The position numbers and the translations under genes are program-made. Positions 7,182 through 15,570 of a stretch of DNA of 20,791 bases are shown piece by piece. The stretch is from DATESZ01 sp035283845 (lineage in GTDB: Bacteria; Desulfobacterota; Syntrophia; Syntrophales; JACQWR01), in the NCBI GenBank assembly GCA_035283845.1, contig DATESZ010000017.1, positions 1 to 20,791 of the forward strand, given 5' to 3'. Position 1 is the first letter of the stretch. Every line of letters begins with the position of its first letter. The notes beneath the pieces were generated by a model. That model ran no database searches. It was not told the origin of the DNA and saw nothing but the letters and a program-made list of their open reading frames with translations.

Positions 7182-9806
7182 TTAGAAATCATTGATAAAG
7201 GTCAGATCGATGGTCATGGGGATGCGCAGGTATTCGATTGTTGTTTCCGCATCCCTCAAGACCAGGGCATATTCGCGCTTTTTATCGTATTGTCCTGCCT
7301 TGACCATAAGCCGCGCCGACTTTTTGCGGTCATCCATGGAAGACGATCGGCTGTCGAAGGTGAGCGATACCTCGTTGCTGATCAGTTCATCGCCATCCCG
7401 CAGCGAGACAGCCAGCGTCCGCGACAAGACCCTTTCCGATACGGCGTCGGTCTGGATGAAGTCAAAGCGCTGGACGTTATTCACCACCTTATGGAGTGCG
7501 CCGAGGAGCGATACGTCAACCTTCCGGATGACGGACTTCTCCTTGGCCTGGCCGGTCAGTTCCTTCACGGTCATCACCGGCACGACGATCTCCTGCAGCA
7601 TGGCCCCGCCGTGGATATACCTGGCCCCACCGGTAAAATGGAAGCGGTTGGCGCCTTTGGGTATCCAGAACTCCATGCTGTTTTTCGTGCCGGCCGTGAT
7701 CTGCGTATCGCCATGCCACACATTCTTCCCGTCACCCAGGTCGGTCCCCAACAGATAGCGCTTCTTGGCCTTCAAAGTGCCGGGTGGCTTGGCATCCAAG
7801 CCGCTTTTATCGGCCGGTTCAGGGACCTTTTCCTGAAACATGAAACCATGATCGGCCGTTACTATGACGTGGCTGCCGTTCAGATTGTTGATGACAAACG
7901 ATATTAGTGCCGATATGTCTTTCATCGCTGTACGCACGGCGTTGAACGTCTTGAACTCGGAAGCGGCGGAATCGCCAACAGTGTCGATCTGGTTATGATA
8001 GATATAGATGACGCGCCAGGGCTTCACGAACTCCCGGCCCTGGTCCTTGTTCATGGCCGTCAGTTCTTCCGCCTTTATGGCCGTTCCGGGAATGGGGGAA
8101 AGGATTTTCGCCCGTTGTTCGATCGAAGCGGTTGCCTGGCCATCCACAATGACATCGATATTGGCCTGCAATTTATATTCAATAGTACTGTGGGGGAGAA
8201 GGGCGGCCATACCCAACCCCGTATAGCTGGGCAATACGCCAAGCTGGCTGTCGAGGGTGGCCTGGAAGCGATATCTGCCGTTGATTTCCCTTGACAGCTC
8301 CTCTGCCGCTTCATAGCGGAAGGCATCGCTGATAATGACGTACGCCTTTCCTAGGGGTGATGATTTCAACAGCGGGGCGACATGGCTGTGGTAGAAATCA
8401 TGCTGCTTGTGAATGTCTTTGATTGACCAGTGATACAATAATCCATTGTCTTTACCCTGGTCTACGAAACTGCCCCACGCCATTGCCGTCTGATCAATAG
8501 ACCAACTATAGCAATCTTCGACAATGCCGCGCAGATCTTTGAGGATATCCCAGCCCCGGAGTTCCACCTGATCAGCGGCTTCTTGAAATTGCCGGTAGAG
8601 CTGATCATAGCGGAACAGTTCCCCGATGTAGGCCAAATACATTTTTTCCGCACTGGCATAGCTCAATCCGGCAAGATGACTTTCTCTCAGTTTGAGCAGC
8701 TCGCCTGCTGTTTCGATGGCATTGTAGGTGGCCTGGTAGTCGTTTCCCTTTTCGCTGGTAACAAAAAGAGGACCGGCCCAGTATCCGTCGCGTCGTTGAC
8801 GGATGCCATCTTTCAGAGTTGAAAGATTAAATCCGCCCTTGCCCGGCAAATGATCTCTCAAACACCGGACGATGTGGCGTTCGACGGACTCGAAGGTCAT
8901 CACCTCCATCAAGGCATCCTCATCCAGAGCATTGATGTGCTCATCGATTTTGAGTTCTTCAGCCATTTTGTGGGACAGGGCATTGTAGGTTGCATAGTGA
9001 TTGATATTGCTTCGCCACTGGGAAAGGAACACGGAGGCGTTTAGCGCGAGGCTTCTCTCCGGCAGCAGGAAATGCCGCAAGGGCTGCGGGCAATCGCCTT
9101 TCAACCCTTGGGCAAAGTCCGTCACCAGCAAACAGATCAGCAGGTCCGCCAATGTCGGATTGCTTTCCGTGTAGCCGAATGTCTTGGCCATAAGATCCCA
9201 GAAAGGCGACGCCAGGTCGTACTTTTCGATATCATCCCACGCTCTTGGGGGAGGGATCAGCATATTCCTGTTCTCTTCGGCGGCAAGCTCCTCGAACAGC
9301 TTCATGAGGACGCCAAAGGCATTGGGTTGTTCGGCCCTGGCCAGGGCAGCCATCATCTTCAGGTCAAGATCGCCTTCCAAGTCATTCGGCCGGACCCATT
9401 TCTTGATCCTTTCGAGACGCTCCTGATTGCGGAAGAAGGCCTGACGCTTCTCAAGGTGTGATCGCAGGGCCTGATTAGCAAGGCCGAGTTCATCCAGGAC
9501 GATGGAGGCGCGATCCGCCCGGAAGGTGCGACTGTATAGACGCATATCAATGAGCCAGTCGTCATCTATGTGCGGTTCGGGAAAGGGCGCATAAATGAGA
9601 TATTTTCCGGAGGGATCTTCCAGTTCCAGCAGCGCCTTGACTTCCAGAGGGCCTGTCTTGTCAAGACGCAATATCCGGACATCCGGCAGGGCCAGAGCAT
9701 CGAGGCTCTCCTCGAACTCCCGGTTGCCGTCGTTCCAGAAGACGAGGCGCTGGCCTTCCTCAGTGAAAATACGTCTTAGTCTGTCCGTTATCTGGGAGGA
9801 GATCAT
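7182..9806 (-). CDS. pglZ: BREX protein PglZ (alkaline phosphatase superfamily)
   Basis: An 874-residue intact protein of the PglZ/BrxZ family, a core component of all BREX types and needed for both methylation and restriction. The phosphatase-like core is visible: VIISDAFRYEAAEEL near 490 (metal-binding Asp), LPSYTGLGMAALLPH shortly after (candidate nucleophile region), and VIVTADHGFMFQE near 650 (metal-binding D-H pair). The region before about 480 is a helical N-terminal domain and the end is beta-rich. The ATG at 9806 overlaps the abiEii stop (ATGA at 9803-9806), so translation is probably coupled to the toxin gene. In ordinary type 1 operons pglZ follows pglX directly. Confidence 0.95.
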   Translation of the reverse strand: MISSQITDRLRRIFTEEGQRLVFWNDGNREFEESLDALALPDVRILRLDKTGPLEVKALLELEDPSGKYLIYAPFPEPHIDDDWLIDMRLYSRTFRADRASIVLDELGLANQALRSHLEKRQAFFRNQERLERIKKWVRPNDLEGDLDLKMMAALARAEQPNAFGVLMKLFEELAAEENRNMLIPPPRAWDDIEKYDLASPFWDLMAKTFGYTESNPTLADLLICLLVTDFAQGLKGDCPQPLRHFLLPERSLALNASVFLSQWRSNINHYATYNALSHKMAEELKIDEHINALDEDALMEVMTFESVERHIVRCLRDHLPGKGGFNLSTLKDGIRQRRDGYWAGPLFVTSEKGNDYQATYNAIETAGELLKLRESHLAGLSYASAEKMYLAYIGELFRYDQLYRQFQEAADQVELRGWDILKDLRGIVEDCYSWSIDQTAMAWGSFVDQGKDNGLLYHWSIKDIHKQHDFYHSHVAPLLKSSPLGKAYVIISDAFRYEAAEELSREINGRYRFQATLDSQLGVLPSYTGLGMAALLPHSTIEYKLQANIDVIVDGQATASIEQRAKILSPIPGTAIKAEELTAMNKDQGREFVKPWRVIYIYHNQIDTVGDSAASEFKTFNAVRTAMKDISALISFVINNLNGSHVIVTADHGFMFQEKVPEPADKSGLDAKPPGTLKAKKRYLLGTDLGDGKNVWHGDTQITAGTKNSMEFWIPKGANRFHFTGGARYIHGGAMLQEIVVPVMTVKELTGQAKEKSVIRKVDVSLLGALHKVVNNVQRFDFIQTDAVSERVLSRTLAVSLRDGDELISNEVSLTFDSRSSSMDDRKKSARLMVKAGQYDKKREYALVLRDAETTIEYLRIPMTIDLTFINDF

Positions 9807-10611
9807 AAAACCCTTCCTTGCCAGGGCTCACCTGGAATCAGGGGCGCCAATTGCTTCATCACAAAATCGACCGCCTGATGGACGTCATAGGCACGGGCGT
9901 CAATCAGCAGCGGACCAACATCTGCGAGAAAATTGGGATCATCGCGCTTGGCAAGCAGATTTCGCTCGAACTCGGCGCGCGAGGCCCGGTGCCCTTCATG
10001 TTCCATGTAGCGCAGAAAACAGCCGATCACCCGCTCCGGTAGCGCCTTTGTGGTTGCAAAGGCTGTCCACAGGTCGAACAGATCACGGCCCTTCTTCCGT
10101 TGATACAAGGCACGAACTTTTGTGCCCAGAAGCTCGTCCAATGGGTAGGTCGGAATGGATGCGCTTCCGGAGAACCAACGATAGCGGACATCGAAGTTTC
10201 GCTTTTCAAAGCCAAGAACCGTGAAGTGCTCGCGGGAATTGATTTCCACTTTGAGCCGCAGCGGCATGCCTGCCTCGGACGTCATACGGTACGTCAGTGT
10301 CACCCGGCCTTCGCCCTGTTTTCGTTTCGGATTCCCGAGCCAGGGATTGAGCTTCTCCTGCAGGGCGCTCATCACCGGGCCGATGGGATCGGGATGCATC
10401 AGGACCAGGTCGATGTCTTCGGAATAGCGGCCGGGGACAGGTGCAATTTGAACAGGGCGGTGCCGCCACGGAAGGCAAGATTTTCCGCCAGGGCGGGATG
10501 GCTGAAGATTTCCACCAGCGCCCGGCAAATGATCAGGTCCTGCTCCACCTGATCGTCCCGGGGCCAGGGGGCCTTTTGCATCCACTCCTTGATATAGGCG
10601 GCGGAAATCAT
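9803..10611 (-). pseudogene. abiEii: AbiEii-type nucleotidyltransferase toxin, single-base frameshift
   Basis: AbiEii is the toxin of type IV AbiE systems; family members are DUF1814 nucleotidyltransferases, some of which modify tRNA 3' ends. The real start is ATG 10611 (MISAAYIKEWM), which overlaps the abiEi stop by ATGA. This frame carries LAFRGGTALFKLHLSP, the first catalytic motif (GGT..K). It then loses register near 10433-10439, in a C/G run. The other frame picks up GRYSEDIDLVL, the D-x-D metal-binding motif, and continues with LLGTKVRALYQRKKGRDLFDLW to the stop at 9803. Restoring one base gives 269 residues, normal for the family. As written, no protein contains both motifs, so the toxin is inactive or the base is a sequencing error. 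Confidence 0.85.
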
Positions 10612-11387
10612 AAGTCCGGCTCCACTTCGGCATTCACAAAAACTCGCCAGCGGCTCTCCATCCTTGCCCCCTTGATGCCAAGGGCAGGCGCCAGGGGGGT
10701 GCGGACTGGCCGCCTTTCCTGGATGTATGCGGCAATCCCTTCCGCTTTTTCAGGGGCGCCGACCAGTTCGATCAGATAGCCGAGCCTCTGCACCCAGGCG
10801 ATCGGTGACAATTCCGCCATTTCCAGCAAGCGACCGGCATCGATCTTTTCCGAAAGTTCGGCCAGAACCGTTGCCACATTGTCCAGGCCGGCGCTATGCC
10901 GGACATACCCGATCAGGTCCAGCGCCGTCGCCTCCGGGGTCGCTATTTTCAAGATCCCGGCCGGCGTATTCCTCGGCTCCGTCGGGATTTTTGCCGCGTT
11001 CTTCCGGCAGATAAACTCCACCCGCATTTTCCCGCATCCTATGGGCCTGCGAATCTTTGCCACGACGACCTGAAACACCTGGGGCCGTTGATGGGCCGCA
11101 CCATGATACTCGGCGGCGCTGAGCAGACCCACATAGTAAACCTCGCCCAGATGATCCATCAGGTCGGGTATGAACTGCTCCGGCGGCAAGCAACCAGCCG
11201 CGTGGTATTCCGGGGGAACAATGACATAGAAGCCCCGGTAGGGCATGGCGATTTCCCCCTTCTTCTGCAGACGGCGGAGGGCCGCCTTGATGGCCATTGG
11301 GGTCGAGCTCTTCAGCTTTTCAGCATCGGCAAAACTGAAACAGGAGCGCCCCTTTGCGGCAAGATCTTGAATAAACGCAGCCAGCAT
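10608..11387 (-). CDS. abiEi: AbiEi-type antitoxin / transcriptional autorepressor
   Basis: A 259-residue intact protein. The ATG at 11387 is chosen because GAGGAAAC lies directly before it; an upstream in-frame GTG at 11426 has no such site. The N-terminal 70 residues form a winged helix (FSFADAEKLKSSTPMAIKAALRRLQKKGEIAMPYRGFYVIVP). The middle and C-terminal parts match the AbiEi family (YYVGLLSAAEYHGAAHQRPQVFQVV; ATPEATALDLIGY). AbiEi proteins neutralise AbiEii and repress their own promoter by binding inverted repeats; such a repeat is present at 11400-11456. The gene lies 79 bases after pglX and ends in an ATGA overlap with abiEii. Confidence 0.9.
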   Translation of the reverse strand: MLAAFIQDLAAKGRSCFSFADAEKLKSSTPMAIKAALRRLQKKGEIAMPYRGFYVIVPPEYHAAGCLPPEQFIPDLMDHLGEVYYVGLLSAAEYHGAAHQRPQVFQVVVAKIRRPIGCGKMRVEFICRKNAAKIPTEPRNTPAGILKIATPEATALDLIGYVRHSAGLDNVATVLAELSEKIDAGRLLEMAELSPIAWVQRLGYLIELVGAPEKAEGIAAYIQERRPVRTPLAPALGIKGARMESRWRVFVNAEVEPDL

Positions 11388-11399
11388 GTTTCCTCTTTT

Positions 11400-11456
11400 G
11401 TATGGTTTGTTCGCAGAAACTAACACCTTTCGTTACTATATGCAAACAATCCATAC
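11400..11456 (-). promoter_or_regulatory. Candidate AbiEi operator: 15-nt inverted repeat before abiEi
   Basis: The arms GTATGGTTTGTTCGC (11400-11414) and GCAAACAATCCATAC (11442-11456) are complementary at 13 of 15 positions and are separated by 27 bases. They fill the gap between the pglX stop and the abiEi ribosome binding site. Known AbiEi proteins repress by binding inverted repeats in their promoter, so position, spacing and symmetry all fit. A TATAGT hexamer on the minus strand in the spacer could be a -10 box, but no good -35 is seen. The abiEi-abiEii-pglZ-brxL genes could be driven from here. Confidence 0.6.
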
Positions 11457-11466
11457 AGGATGGATG

Positions 11467-14400
11467 TCACTCATCGCTTCCGGCAATTGCCTTGACCTCT
11501 GCCAGTAGATTGCCGAACTTGCCGTAGTTCACCTTGACGCCGTCATCGAGATCGAGGGAGATGCGCTGGTCGGCATAGTGCCGCAGGAGGTCGTCAAAGG
11601 CATTCAGTTCGGTTTGCTTCTTATTGAGAACCTCCAGTTGCTTCTGCAATTTGCTCCGTGCCGAGGTTGTTGACGCGGCATCAATCTCGTTTGCCAGGTA
11701 ATCCATCCGGGCGGCAAGCTTCCCCTGGAGGGGCGTGACATATTCGTTACGCATCCGGGACAGGGTAGCCTCGTTATAACGGTGCAGATAGACGAAACAC
11801 TCAAAGGCCCGCTGCTTGCCGCTGGAGAAGAGCCAGTAGATGGGCCGCTTCTTGTAGGTTTGCAGGTGGTCTTTGAAAAACTGAGTGCTGATATAGCTGC
11901 GGATGGTCTCGCGCGGTGTCTTGCCAGCCTTGGGAGACAGGCTCTCGGCTACAAACTTCAGGTTCTCTTCCAAAAGAGCCCCCTCTCCCCGCGCGGGAGA
12001 GGGCTGGGGTGAGGGGGCAAAGGCGACCTTCAGAAATTCCTCGAAGCGGCCGGCGACATCATCGGGAAACCAATCCATATCCGTAACCGGGATTATGCCG
12101 TCATCGTCCGCCGGGAAGCTTTCATATTTCGATTCGTCAAAGCCCTCATTGCCGCTGTGGGCATAGACCAGTCCGGGTTGGTCGAGGCTGTACCTGCCCA
12201 TCATGCAGCCGATGGCATAGGAGATGAGGCGCTTCATGTCCGCTTCCCGGTCGGCACGGGCCAGGGTAATCTGGTCTTCCGGAACCTCGGGAGTTAGTTC
12301 ATCCTGCAAGCCGTAGGCTTCGATGAAGATGCGGTTGTTTTCCGTTTCCAGTTCCTGCATCCGTTTGATCTTGACGACGGTGTGAGTTTCCCAGTTTTTC
12401 CAGGATTTGGCAAGATATGCAGATTTCAGGGGTTCTGTGAGCCAGGGAAAAGATCTGAAATCCCAGGATGTTTCGAAGGAATCCCAGTCAACTCTACTGA
12501 TCGCAACAAGTTCTTCTACAATGGGTATCCATTTGCCATTTAAACTATTATTCGTAAACGAAGGAACAGGGAGCCTTATAATATCAGCAATTTGCAAGGC
12601 AATTGTTGGGCTTAACATTTTCAATAAATGTTCAGATGCTTTTGAATTCATACAGGCAAGGATAAACTTCCACTCATCATTTTTATAAAAAACACCAGGA
12701 CCGATTGAATCGTATAAGCACCCAGGTGATATCCAACGCATACTAAATGGACCATTGGTTATATATGAAAATCCAACTGAGGGTCTAAAATAGTAGGGGA
12801 TATTCACAATTGTTCGTGTAAATGATTTATTAACTGTTTTTGCGAAATTAATTACATCACGTCCATCTTCTTCCCAATTCACAAAAAGATCAATCATACC
12901 AAACCACTTGCGATATCCACCGCCCTTGCTATAAGGAAACCATTTAGCCCCTGAACGAACGGCGTCTTTGCTATCAAGTGCTTTGTTGAACGATTTGTTG
13001 ATGGAGACTTCAGGCCAAAACCGAATAAACCTATTATTGTCGGAGGTAGTCATACCGCGCTTTACTTCACCGATTTTTCCCAGAGTTGTTCCTGACTCAA
13101 AGATATCCAAAACACGTTTGCTCGCCCAATATACGATTGGACGTCCCGCAATTCTTCTGAAATCATCCTGCGCAGTAGTTTCGTAACGATACTGCCCCGA
13201 GCGCAGCGCATATTCCTTTTGTTGTTCCTGTCCATCTATCAATCTGAAAAAAACTGGTCTGAAGGCGTTGACGTGACGGTTTTGCAAGACAAATGTTGTG
13301 GTCTGCACCACTTCCCCGGAAATTTCACCAAATGCCCGTGCGCCTAAATGAGCCATGGTGATGATTGTATGGTTGGTCAATAATTTCTCCCGCATTGCTT
13401 CAAACGAAGACAGAAACAGCCAGCTCTGCATTGTGACCAGTGCATTGTAGCCACAATCCACTTTCGCAAGCTCAAAACCTCGCTCAATAAACATAGCGCA
13501 CATGTCTGACTTGCTATCAGGAAAGCGGTCTTTGGCGTACTCCTTGAGAACTGGATTCATGCCTTTGTTCCCCATGTAAGGTGGATTCGCCACCACGCAG
13601 TCATATTTTCTGGCCAGTATTTTCGCCTGCTCAACAAACGGGAAGATTGCTTCTGCGGCCTGTTGAGCAAACATATCTCCACTCCGGCTCTTTGCATCGA
13701 CAATCTCTGACAATGCCGGCAGCTTTTCGGCCAGTCCTTCCGGAACCGTGATCAACGATCCGAATGTCTTTCCGTGCCGGAACAGCTCCACCAGTTCGGT
13801 AATATCCTGGTTGGTGACCTCGGGCGTGGCCCGGTCCAAGAGATTTCCGGCAATTTCCTTCGCATCCAGTCCCTCGCTTCCCTCAATCGCCATGACGTTC
13901 AGCCTGGGAACGTTGCCATTCTGGAGAATGCGCCGGTCATCATTCCGTGCCTTCATGAGGAGGGCAAACCCGGCCATCTGCGCCGCCCGGTCGTCAATAT
14001 CCAGACCATAGAGATTCTTCTCCAGGATCAGCCGGGGGAAATCCCGGCTGCTGTAGCCCCGTTCCAGGTAGATCTCCTTGAAGATGTCGTAAGCTTCCAC
14101 CAGGATATGACCGGAACCGTTGGCGGGGTCAAGAAAGGAGAGAGATTCGGGGTTGAGGGAGGCCGGCGTGATGGCCTTCAGTTGCGCTTTAACTTCATCG
14201 GTCTGATCGGCGGGCTCGATGTAATATTCCATCTTTTGCCGGAGCGGCGAATCGGGATAGGTGGCCAGCCACATCCGCCCCAGGCTGTTCTGCACCATGT
14301 ACTTGACGATCCAGTTGGGGGTGAAGAGCTGGGTGGCCGCGGGGATGTCCTCGCTCTTGACGACCTTGCCGATAACCTGATCCTTCCTCTCGGAGATGTA

Positions 14401-15039
14401 AAACTGGTAGAGCCAGCCGATGATCTCCACCTCCTGCCAGTCCTCCTCGTCGATCTCAACGACCAGCTTGCGGAGCAGGGAATCGGAATGAAGCAGGTTG
14501 TCGGGAAGAAGCAACTCCGTTTCGTCATCGATCTTCTCGAAAAGAAAGGGCATGGCATTATGGAGGGCATGGCACTGGGCCACGAGCAGCATCCGGTACA
14601 GTTCGGCATCCTTGCCGCCGTCGAGCTTCAGCTCCATGACCTTCTGCCTGTCCAGTCCGGGCAGTTCCACTTGCGCAGCGTGGTCGAGGATTTCGGGAAT
14701 TGTACCGCCATTGGCATTGCTCAACACACGGAAGCCATGCTCCAGATAGCCATGCAGTTCCATATAGCGCAAGGCCAGAAAGCGGTTGAACCAGGTATAG
14801 GCTACGGCCTCCATGACCTGCTGAAAGCCTTCCCGCTTGATGCGTTCTTCCAGTTTTCGCCGCTGGCCCGCCACCTGGCGCGGAAACGGGCGTCCGCCGA
14901 TGATGGCGACATCGCCTTTTTCCTCGATCGGTTCGGCTCCTTTATCAGAGAGTCCCCAGAAATGGGCGCGATCGGTGGCCGCCTGGATGAAGGCGCGGCG
15001 CGCTGACGGGGCGTAGGCTTTCAGCTTGTTTTTATTCAT
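11467..15039 (-). CDS. pglX: BREX adenine-specific DNA methyltransferase PglX (BrxX)
   Basis: A 1190-residue type 1 PglX. It methylates the N6 of adenine in a non-palindromic site to mark host DNA and gives BREX its specificity. Motif I, DPANGSGHIL, is at about 303-312 (AdoMet binding). Motif IV, NPPYMGNKGMN, is near 484 (catalysis). The segment after it, about 490-870, is the expected target-recognition part. Its DNA (about 12430-13560) is clearly AT-richer than the rest of the gene, as if exchanged by recombination. Near residues 1006-1020 there is an in-frame peptide PSPQPSPARGEG encoded by an inserted palindromic repeat. The gene is intact. The start ATG at 15039 has only a weak ribosome binding site, 20 bases after the DUF559 gene. 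Confidence 0.95.
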   Translation of the reverse strand: MNKNKLKAYAPSARRAFIQAATDRAHFWGLSDKGAEPIEEKGDVAIIGGRPFPRQVAGQRRKLEERIKREGFQQVMEAVAYTWFNRFLALRYMELHGYLEHGFRVLSNANGGTIPEILDHAAQVELPGLDRQKVMELKLDGGKDAELYRMLLVAQCHALHNAMPFLFEKIDDETELLLPDNLLHSDSLLRKLVVEIDEEDWQEVEIIGWLYQFYISERKDQVIGKVVKSEDIPAATQLFTPNWIVKYMVQNSLGRMWLATYPDSPLRQKMEYYIEPADQTDEVKAQLKAITPASLNPESLSFLDPANGSGHILVEAYDIFKEIYLERGYSSRDFPRLILEKNLYGLDIDDRAAQMAGFALLMKARNDDRRILQNGNVPRLNVMAIEGSEGLDAKEIAGNLLDRATPEVTNQDITELVELFRHGKTFGSLITVPEGLAEKLPALSEIVDAKSRSGDMFAQQAAEAIFPFVEQAKILARKYDCVVANPPYMGNKGMNPVLKEYAKDRFPDSKSDMCAMFIERGFELAKVDCGYNALVTMQSWLFLSSFEAMREKLLTNHTIITMAHLGARAFGEISGEVVQTTTFVLQNRHVNAFRPVFFRLIDGQEQQKEYALRSGQYRYETTAQDDFRRIAGRPIVYWASKRVLDIFESGTTLGKIGEVKRGMTTSDNNRFIRFWPEVSINKSFNKALDSKDAVRSGAKWFPYSKGGGYRKWFGMIDLFVNWEEDGRDVINFAKTVNKSFTRTIVNIPYYFRPSVGFSYITNGPFSMRWISPGCLYDSIGPGVFYKNDEWKFILACMNSKASEHLLKMLSPTIALQIADIIRLPVPSFTNNSLNGKWIPIVEELVAISRVDWDSFETSWDFRSFPWLTEPLKSAYLAKSWKNWETHTVVKIKRMQELETENNRIFIEAYGLQDELTPEVPEDQITLARADREADMKRLISYAIGCMMGRYSLDQPGLVYAHSGNEGFDESKYESFPADDDGIIPVTDMDWFPDDVAGRFEEFLKVAFAPSPQPSPARGEGALLEENLKFVAESLSPKAGKTPRETIRSYISTQFFKDHLQTYKKRPIYWLFSSGKQRAFECFVYLHRYNEATLSRMRNEYVTPLQGKLAARMDYLANEIDAASTTSARSKLQKQLEVLNKKQTELNAFDDLLRHYADQRISLDLDDGVKVNYGKFGNLLAEVKAIAGSDE
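11981..12018 (+). repeat. GC-rich palindromic repeat inserted in frame within pglX (copy C)
   Basis: A 9-bp perfect stem, CCCTCTCCC (11981-11989) and GGGAGAGGG (11995-12003), around a CGCGC loop, is followed by the tail CTGGGGTGAGGGG. In pglX it encodes PSPQPSPARGEG, a peptide widely seen where such REP-like elements invade genes. It keeps the frame. Two relatives with the same stem-plus-tail layout flank the DUF559 gene at 15107-15145 and 15490-15523. Confidence 0.8.
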
Positions 15040-15059
15040 TACAACGGCTTTTTCTTATT

Positions 15060-15491
15060 TCAAATGGGTAACTTTCCCTTTCCTTGACGGGATGCCCGGT
15101 TTTTCTTCCCCTCCCTCGACGGGAGGGGATTGAGGGGAGGGTGAGACAAACAGATCTCCCTTATTATCTCTAAAACTTCGCTTGTATTTTGTAAAACCTC
15201 ATTGTTCCAGAATCTTAGAACCCGAAACCCAAATTGTTGAAGGTAAGAATCTCTTTCTCTATCCTTATTGTTTTCGTCCGCATGTTGTCCGCCATCTACT
15301 TCAATGATGATACGGTTATCAAAGCAAACAAAATCAACGATGTAATTGTCTATAGGCTGTTGTCTCCTGAATTTCAAACCTTCCATCTGTTTCATTCTTA
15401 AGTGTCTCCAGAGCAGTTGTTCTGCATCTGTAGGTCTTTTCCTGAGGGCTTTTCCCAATGTTGTTATTCTGTTCACTCCGGAAACACCCAC
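15060..15491 (-). CDS. DUF559 (Vsr-like) endonuclease-family protein inside the BREX operon
   Basis: 143 residues. It opens with the family signature LRKRPTDAEQLLWRHLR and contains DFVCFDNRIIIEVDGGQH, which gives the D...ExD pattern of the PD-(D/E)xK/Vsr-like fold, then GFRVLRFWNNEV. DUF559 proteins are predicted nucleases; their biological role is poorly known. The last 25 or so residues (HPPLNPLPSREGK...) are encoded by a REP-like repeat, so the native end is probably near residue 115. The start is GTG 15491, or possibly the in-frame GTG at 15476, since the first codons overlap a second repeat. The coding part is AT-rich compared with brxC and pglX, which suggests it was inserted into the operon. 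DUF559 is not a standard BREX component. Confidence 0.85.
   Translation of the reverse strand: MGVSGVNRITTLGKALRKRPTDAEQLLWRHLRMKQMEGLKFRRQQPIDNYIVDFVCFDNRIIIEVDGGQHADENNKDRERDSYLQQFGFRVLRFWNNEVLQNTSEVLEIIREICLSHPPLNPLPSREGKKNRASRQGKGKLPI
15107..15145 (+). repeat. GC-rich palindromic repeat at the 3' end of the DUF559 gene (copy B)
   Basis: Stem TCCCCTCCC (15107-15115) with GGGAGGGGA (15121-15129), loop TCGAC, then the tail TTGAGGGGAGGGTGAG. It encodes the C-terminal tail of the DUF559 protein. It has the same architecture as copy C within pglX and faces copy A across the gene in the opposite orientation. Confidence 0.75.
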
Positions 15492-15523
15492 ACCCTAACC
15501 CTCCCCCGTCAAAGGGGGAGGGA
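15490..15523 (-). repeat. GC-rich palindromic repeat at the 5' end of the DUF559 gene (copy A)
   Basis: Stem CCCTCCCCC (15499-15507) with GGGGGAGGG (15514-15522), loop GTCAAA, and a tail read on the minus strand as TTAGGGTGTGGG. It belongs to the same family as the copies at 15107 and 11981 but is inverted relative to them, so its tail points into the DUF559 gene. It lies in the 79-base gap after brxC. It does not look like a terminator for the operon strand, because no T-run follows on that strand. Confidence 0.75.
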
Positions 15524-15570
15524 ATATTATTTACTCACTTGAAATGAGAAAGAACCATAACGACTATTCC

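Noticed and set aside
13774..15006. Long plus-strand open frame (410 codons) opposite pglX
   Set aside because: It is antisense to the GC-rich N-terminal part of pglX and has no recognisable domain or ribosome binding site.
15499..15522. Rho-independent terminator after brxC
   Set aside because: The hairpin is strong but no T-run follows on the operon strand, and it matches the repeat family found elsewhere in the window.
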